A stretch of DNA of 43,497 nucleotides from UBA1724 sp963611685 (GTDB taxonomy: Bacteria > Verrucomicrobiota > Lentisphaeria > Oligosphaerales > Oligosphaeraceae): contig CAVDSU010000007.1 in assembly GCA_963611685.1 (NCBI GenBank), forward strand, positions 1-43,497. Reading direction: 5' to 3'. The notes below the pieces were generated by a model. It ran no database searches, was not told the DNA's origin, and saw nothing but the letters and a program-made list of their open reading frames with translations. Position 1 is the stretch's first letter, and each line of letters opens with the position of its first letter. A program made the position numbers and the translations under genes. Shown in pieces: positions 41,467-43,497 of the stretch.

Positions 41467-41517
41467 AACCCAATGAGCATAAAATGCGACAAATTTTGCC
41501 CCCCCCACGACAGCTCA

Positions 41518-41549
41518 TGACAAGTCTGTATTTTGTGTAAAAATTGTCA
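41518..41549. promoter_or_regulatory. Inverted repeat upstream of the prepilin promoter
   Basis: TGACAA (41518-41523) and TTGTCA (41544-41549) form a perfect 6-bp inverted repeat with a 20-bp AT-rich spacer, 52 bp upstream of the -35. It could bind a regulator or be chance. Confidence 0.25.
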
Positions 41550-41589
41550 TGTTTTGATATTCTACCCGCCCTCCCCCAACACAGAATAT

Positions 41590-41625
41590 CCAAAGGACGG
41601 AGGGGCTTGCGCCCCCCGCACCCCC
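41590..41625 (-). repeat. REP-like palindrome, inverted (copy 4)
   Basis: CCAAAGGACGGAGGGGCTTG followed by CGCCCCCCGCACCCCC; reverse complement of the copy at 3797-3827. It adjoins the tandem array, whose units share its CACCCCCTGCCCAG edge. Confidence 0.7.
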
Positions 41626-41833
41626 TGCCCAGTTTCTTCCGCCTTTAAACGGCGGTGCTGGGCATTGCGCCAATCGGGGCGGGTGTTGCCGCCCCCTGAA
41701 CCCCCTGCCCAGTTTCTTCCGCCTTTAAACGGCGGTGCTGCGGCATTGCGCCAATCGGGGCGGGTGTTGCCGCCCGCGCACCCCTGCCTAGTTTCTTCCG
41801 CCTTTAAACGGCGGTGCTGCGGCACTGCGCGCC
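41623..41833. repeat. Tandem array of about 80-bp double-hairpin units
   Basis: Units start at 41623, 41703 and 41782 (periods 80 and 79; the third is partial). Each has two hairpins: CCGCC-TTTAAAC-GGCGG, and GGGCGG-GTGTTG-CCGCCC (the second is missing from the last unit). The AGTTTCTTCCGCC entry resembles the CTCTTCCGCC part of the composite repeat. The array lies at the 3' end of the acyl-CoA synthetase gene. Confidence 0.9.
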
Positions 41834-41853
41834 TGTTCAGGCGGCGCAGTGCC
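41821..41853 (-). terminator. Long hairpin at the stop codon of the acyl-CoA synthetase
   Basis: Arms GGCACTGCGC and GCGCAGTGCC pair over 10 bp, and an inner CCTG/CAGG stem closes a tiny loop. The hairpin touches the TAG stop. No T-run follows on the minus strand, so termination may be weak, or the hairpin may protect the mRNA end. Confidence 0.5.
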
Positions 41854-43490
41854 TACTTGAGTTCGTACTGTTTTGCGACCAGCTGGTCGGCTCCGTACAT
41901 TTTCCGGAGGAGGGGCTTTTCGATTTTTCCGGTGGGGTTTCTGGGGACCTCGGCGAAGATATACTTGCGGGGTCTCTGGTAGCGCGGCAGTGCGAGGCAG
42001 AACTGTTCCAGGTCCTGTTGTGTGAGGGTCTTTTCGGGCTTTACGGAGACGATGGCTGCGGCGATTTCGCCGAGTCGCTGATCGGGCAGTCCGATGACGG
42101 CCACGTCCTTGATGGCATCGTGTTTCCGGAGGAAGTCCTCGATTTGGACGGGATAGAGGTTTTCGCCTCCGGTGATGATGACGTCCTTCTTGCGGTCCAC
42201 GAGGTAGAGGAATCCGTCCTCGGACTCCTTTGCCATGTCGCCGGTGAAGAGCCATCCATCCTGCAGGACCTCCTTGGTCGCCTTTTCGTCCTTGTAGTAT
42301 CCGCTCATGACGCCGTCGCCCTTGAGGGCCAATTCGCCGACGGTGCCGCGGGGGACGGCGTTATGGTGTTCGTCCACCACCTTGGTCTGCCAGCCATATC
42401 CGGGGATGCCGATGGCGCCCACGTGGTCGATGTTTTCCACTCCCAGGTGAACGGCGCCGGGTCCGATGGATTCGCTGAGGCCGTAATTGGTGTCGTACTG
42501 GTGGTGTGGGAAGTACTTCATCCAGCGCTTGATGAGGCTGGGGGGCACGGGCTGCGCGCCGATGTGCATGAGTCTCCACTGCTCCAGATGGAAATTGCTC
42601 AGCTCGATTTCGCCGCGTTCGATGGCGTCGAGGATATCCTGTGCCCAGGGCACCAGGAGCCAGACGATGGTGCATCGTTCGGCGGAGATGGTATTGATGA
42701 TCCACTGGGGCTTGACGCCCTTGAGGAGGACTGCCTTTCCGCCCACCAGGAAGCTGCCCATCCAGTGCATCTTGGCGCCGGTGTGGTAGAGGGGCGGGAT
42801 GCAGAGGAAGATGTCGTCGCGGGTTTGTCCGTGGTGATTCTGCTCCACCTTCGCGGCGTGCATGAGGCTCCGGTGGGGATGGACGATTGCCTTGGGGAAT
42901 CCGGTGGTGCCGCTGGAGAAGTAGATGGCCGCGGGATCTTCGTCGCGCAGGGGAATATCGGGCGCCTTTTCGGAGCAGTAGCTCACCAGGGAATTATAAG
43001 GCTCGGCGAAAGTGGGGCAGTCGCCGCCCACGTAGAGCAGCGTGCAGCGGCGGGGGAGGCGGTCGCAGATCGCCTCGATACGCCCGATGAATTCGGGTCC
43101 GAAGACCAGGAGATCCACATCCGCCAAGTCCAGGCAGTAGCGGATTTCCTCGGGGGTGTAGCGGAAATTCAGGGGCACCGCCATGCATCCGCTCTTCAGG
43201 ATGCCGAAGTAGATGGGGAGCCACTCCAGGCAGTTCATCAGCAAAATGCCCACCTTCGTGCCCCGGGGCAACCGGCGCGTCAGCAGGAAATTCGCCATCC
43301 GGTTCGCCTTCTCGTCAAACTGCCGCCAGGTGATCTCGGAACGGAAGCTGTCCACCGCACTGGACTCGATCAGAGAATACTCCCGCCAAGTGGCATGGCG
43401 CTTCTCCATCTCCTGGGGGTTGATCTCGACTAGGGCCACGTCGTCACCATAACGACGCGCGTTCTCTTCCAAAATCTTGGTAATGGGCAT
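41853..43490 (-). CDS. AMP-forming acyl-CoA synthetase
   Basis: A 545-residue enzyme of the ANL superfamily that activates a carboxylate as acyl-AMP and transfers it to CoA. Motifs: YFSSGTTGFPKAIVHPHRS (phosphate-binding loop), NYGLSESIGPG (A5), GWLFTGDMAKESEDGFLYLV and DRKKDVIITGGENLYP (A7-A8), and the catalytic Lys in NPTGKIEKP. A medium/long-chain fatty acid or aromatic acid is likely; the chain length cannot be told. The ATG at 43490 starts seven bases inside the window edge, so the upstream region is not visible. The 496 bp downstream hold the hairpin, tandem array, REP-like copy and the prepilin promoter. Confidence 0.9.
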   Translation of the reverse strand: MPITKILEENARRYGDDVALVEINPQEMEKRHATWREYSLIESSAVDSFRSEITWRQFDEKANRMANFLLTRRLPRGTKVGILLMNCLEWLPIYFGILKSGCMAVPLNFRYTPEEIRYCLDLADVDLLVFGPEFIGRIEAICDRLPRRCTLLYVGGDCPTFAEPYNSLVSYCSEKAPDIPLRDEDPAAIYFSSGTTGFPKAIVHPHRSLMHAAKVEQNHHGQTRDDIFLCIPPLYHTGAKMHWMGSFLVGGKAVLLKGVKPQWIINTISAERCTIVWLLVPWAQDILDAIERGEIELSNFHLEQWRLMHIGAQPVPPSLIKRWMKYFPHHQYDTNYGLSESIGPGAVHLGVENIDHVGAIGIPGYGWQTKVVDEHHNAVPRGTVGELALKGDGVMSGYYKDEKATKEVLQDGWLFTGDMAKESEDGFLYLVDRKKDVIITGGENLYPVQIEDFLRKHDAIKDVAVIGLPDQRLGEIAAAIVSVKPEKTLTQQDLEQFCLALPRYQRPRKYIFAEVPRNPTGKIEKPLLRKMYGADQLVAKQYELK

Positions 43491-43497
43491 AAGTGTG

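Overview
The window is a GC-rich chromosomal segment of a Gram-negative-type bacterium, most likely a member of Lentisphaeria (Verrucomicrobiota, PVC superphylum). The pointers are a prepilin-like protein with an FTLIELLVVIAIIAILA start and an H-X9-DG C-terminus, a DUF4838 secreted protein, a bacterial V-type ATPase operon containing DUF2764, a FadL-type outer-membrane porin, KdsD, and a dense set of palindromic intergenic repeats. No phage, IS element, CRISPR array, tRNA or rRNA gene is visible. One run of N (10012-10254) marks an assembly gap.

Layout. 1-1377: composite repeat, TPP riboswitch and a CytX-type HMP transporter. 1378-3581: a hairpin-rich, partly AT-rich leader and dnaA. 3947-6711: two tandem secreted calcineurin-like phosphoesterases. 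6896-9966: uup and an RlmL-type methyltransferase gene. 10255-11584: tandem repeat, a small unknown gene and kdsD. 11839-16614: HEAT-repeat protein, glutamine-dependent NAD synthetase and an Asp23/AmaP-like pair. 16824-24830: a long co-oriented chain (chorismate mutase, ispH, uppS, a CPA2 antiporter, obg, a small membrane protein, archaeal-type purO, aroQ, accB, accC). 25086-35626: purF-like gene, V-ATPase genes E-DUF2764-A-B-D-I-K and a CPA1 antiporter with a TrkA-C domain. 36209-37447: FadL/OMPP1 porin. 37653-41356: DUF4838 protein and the prepilin-like protein, separated by a clear intrinsic terminator. 41853-43490: acyl-CoA synthetase. All genes except cytX, dnaA and the FadL porin lie on the minus strand.

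How the genes work together. Most of the window is core metabolism: carrier lipid and isoprenoid (IspH, UppS), malonyl-CoA (AccB, AccC), shikimate/chorismate (AroQ, chorismate mutase), purines (PurO, PurF-like), NAD (NadE) and LPS Kdo supply (KdsD). The V-ATPase membrane rotor carries the Na+-binding residues known from Enterococcus hirae NtpK and is followed at 42 bp by a cation/proton antiporter gene, which suggests a linked Na+/H+ (or K+) circuit.

The least ordinary features are: (i) modular composite intergenic repeats re-used at several loci, and a second palindromic family ending in GTCCTTTGG; (ii) a PurF-like protein without the N-terminal Cys nucleophile, near an archaeal-type PurO; (iii) a DnaA whose DNA-reading signature is altered; (iv) a phosphoesterase with three exact 16-residue W-x-P repeats beside a paralogue with one repeat and a lost motif-I His; (v) a V-ATPase without recognisable C, F and G subunits but with DUF2764; (vi) an AmaP-like anchor with a Cys-rich extracytoplasmic segment. 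I do not see one clearly new multi-gene system; the repeat elements and these divergent enzymes are the best leads.
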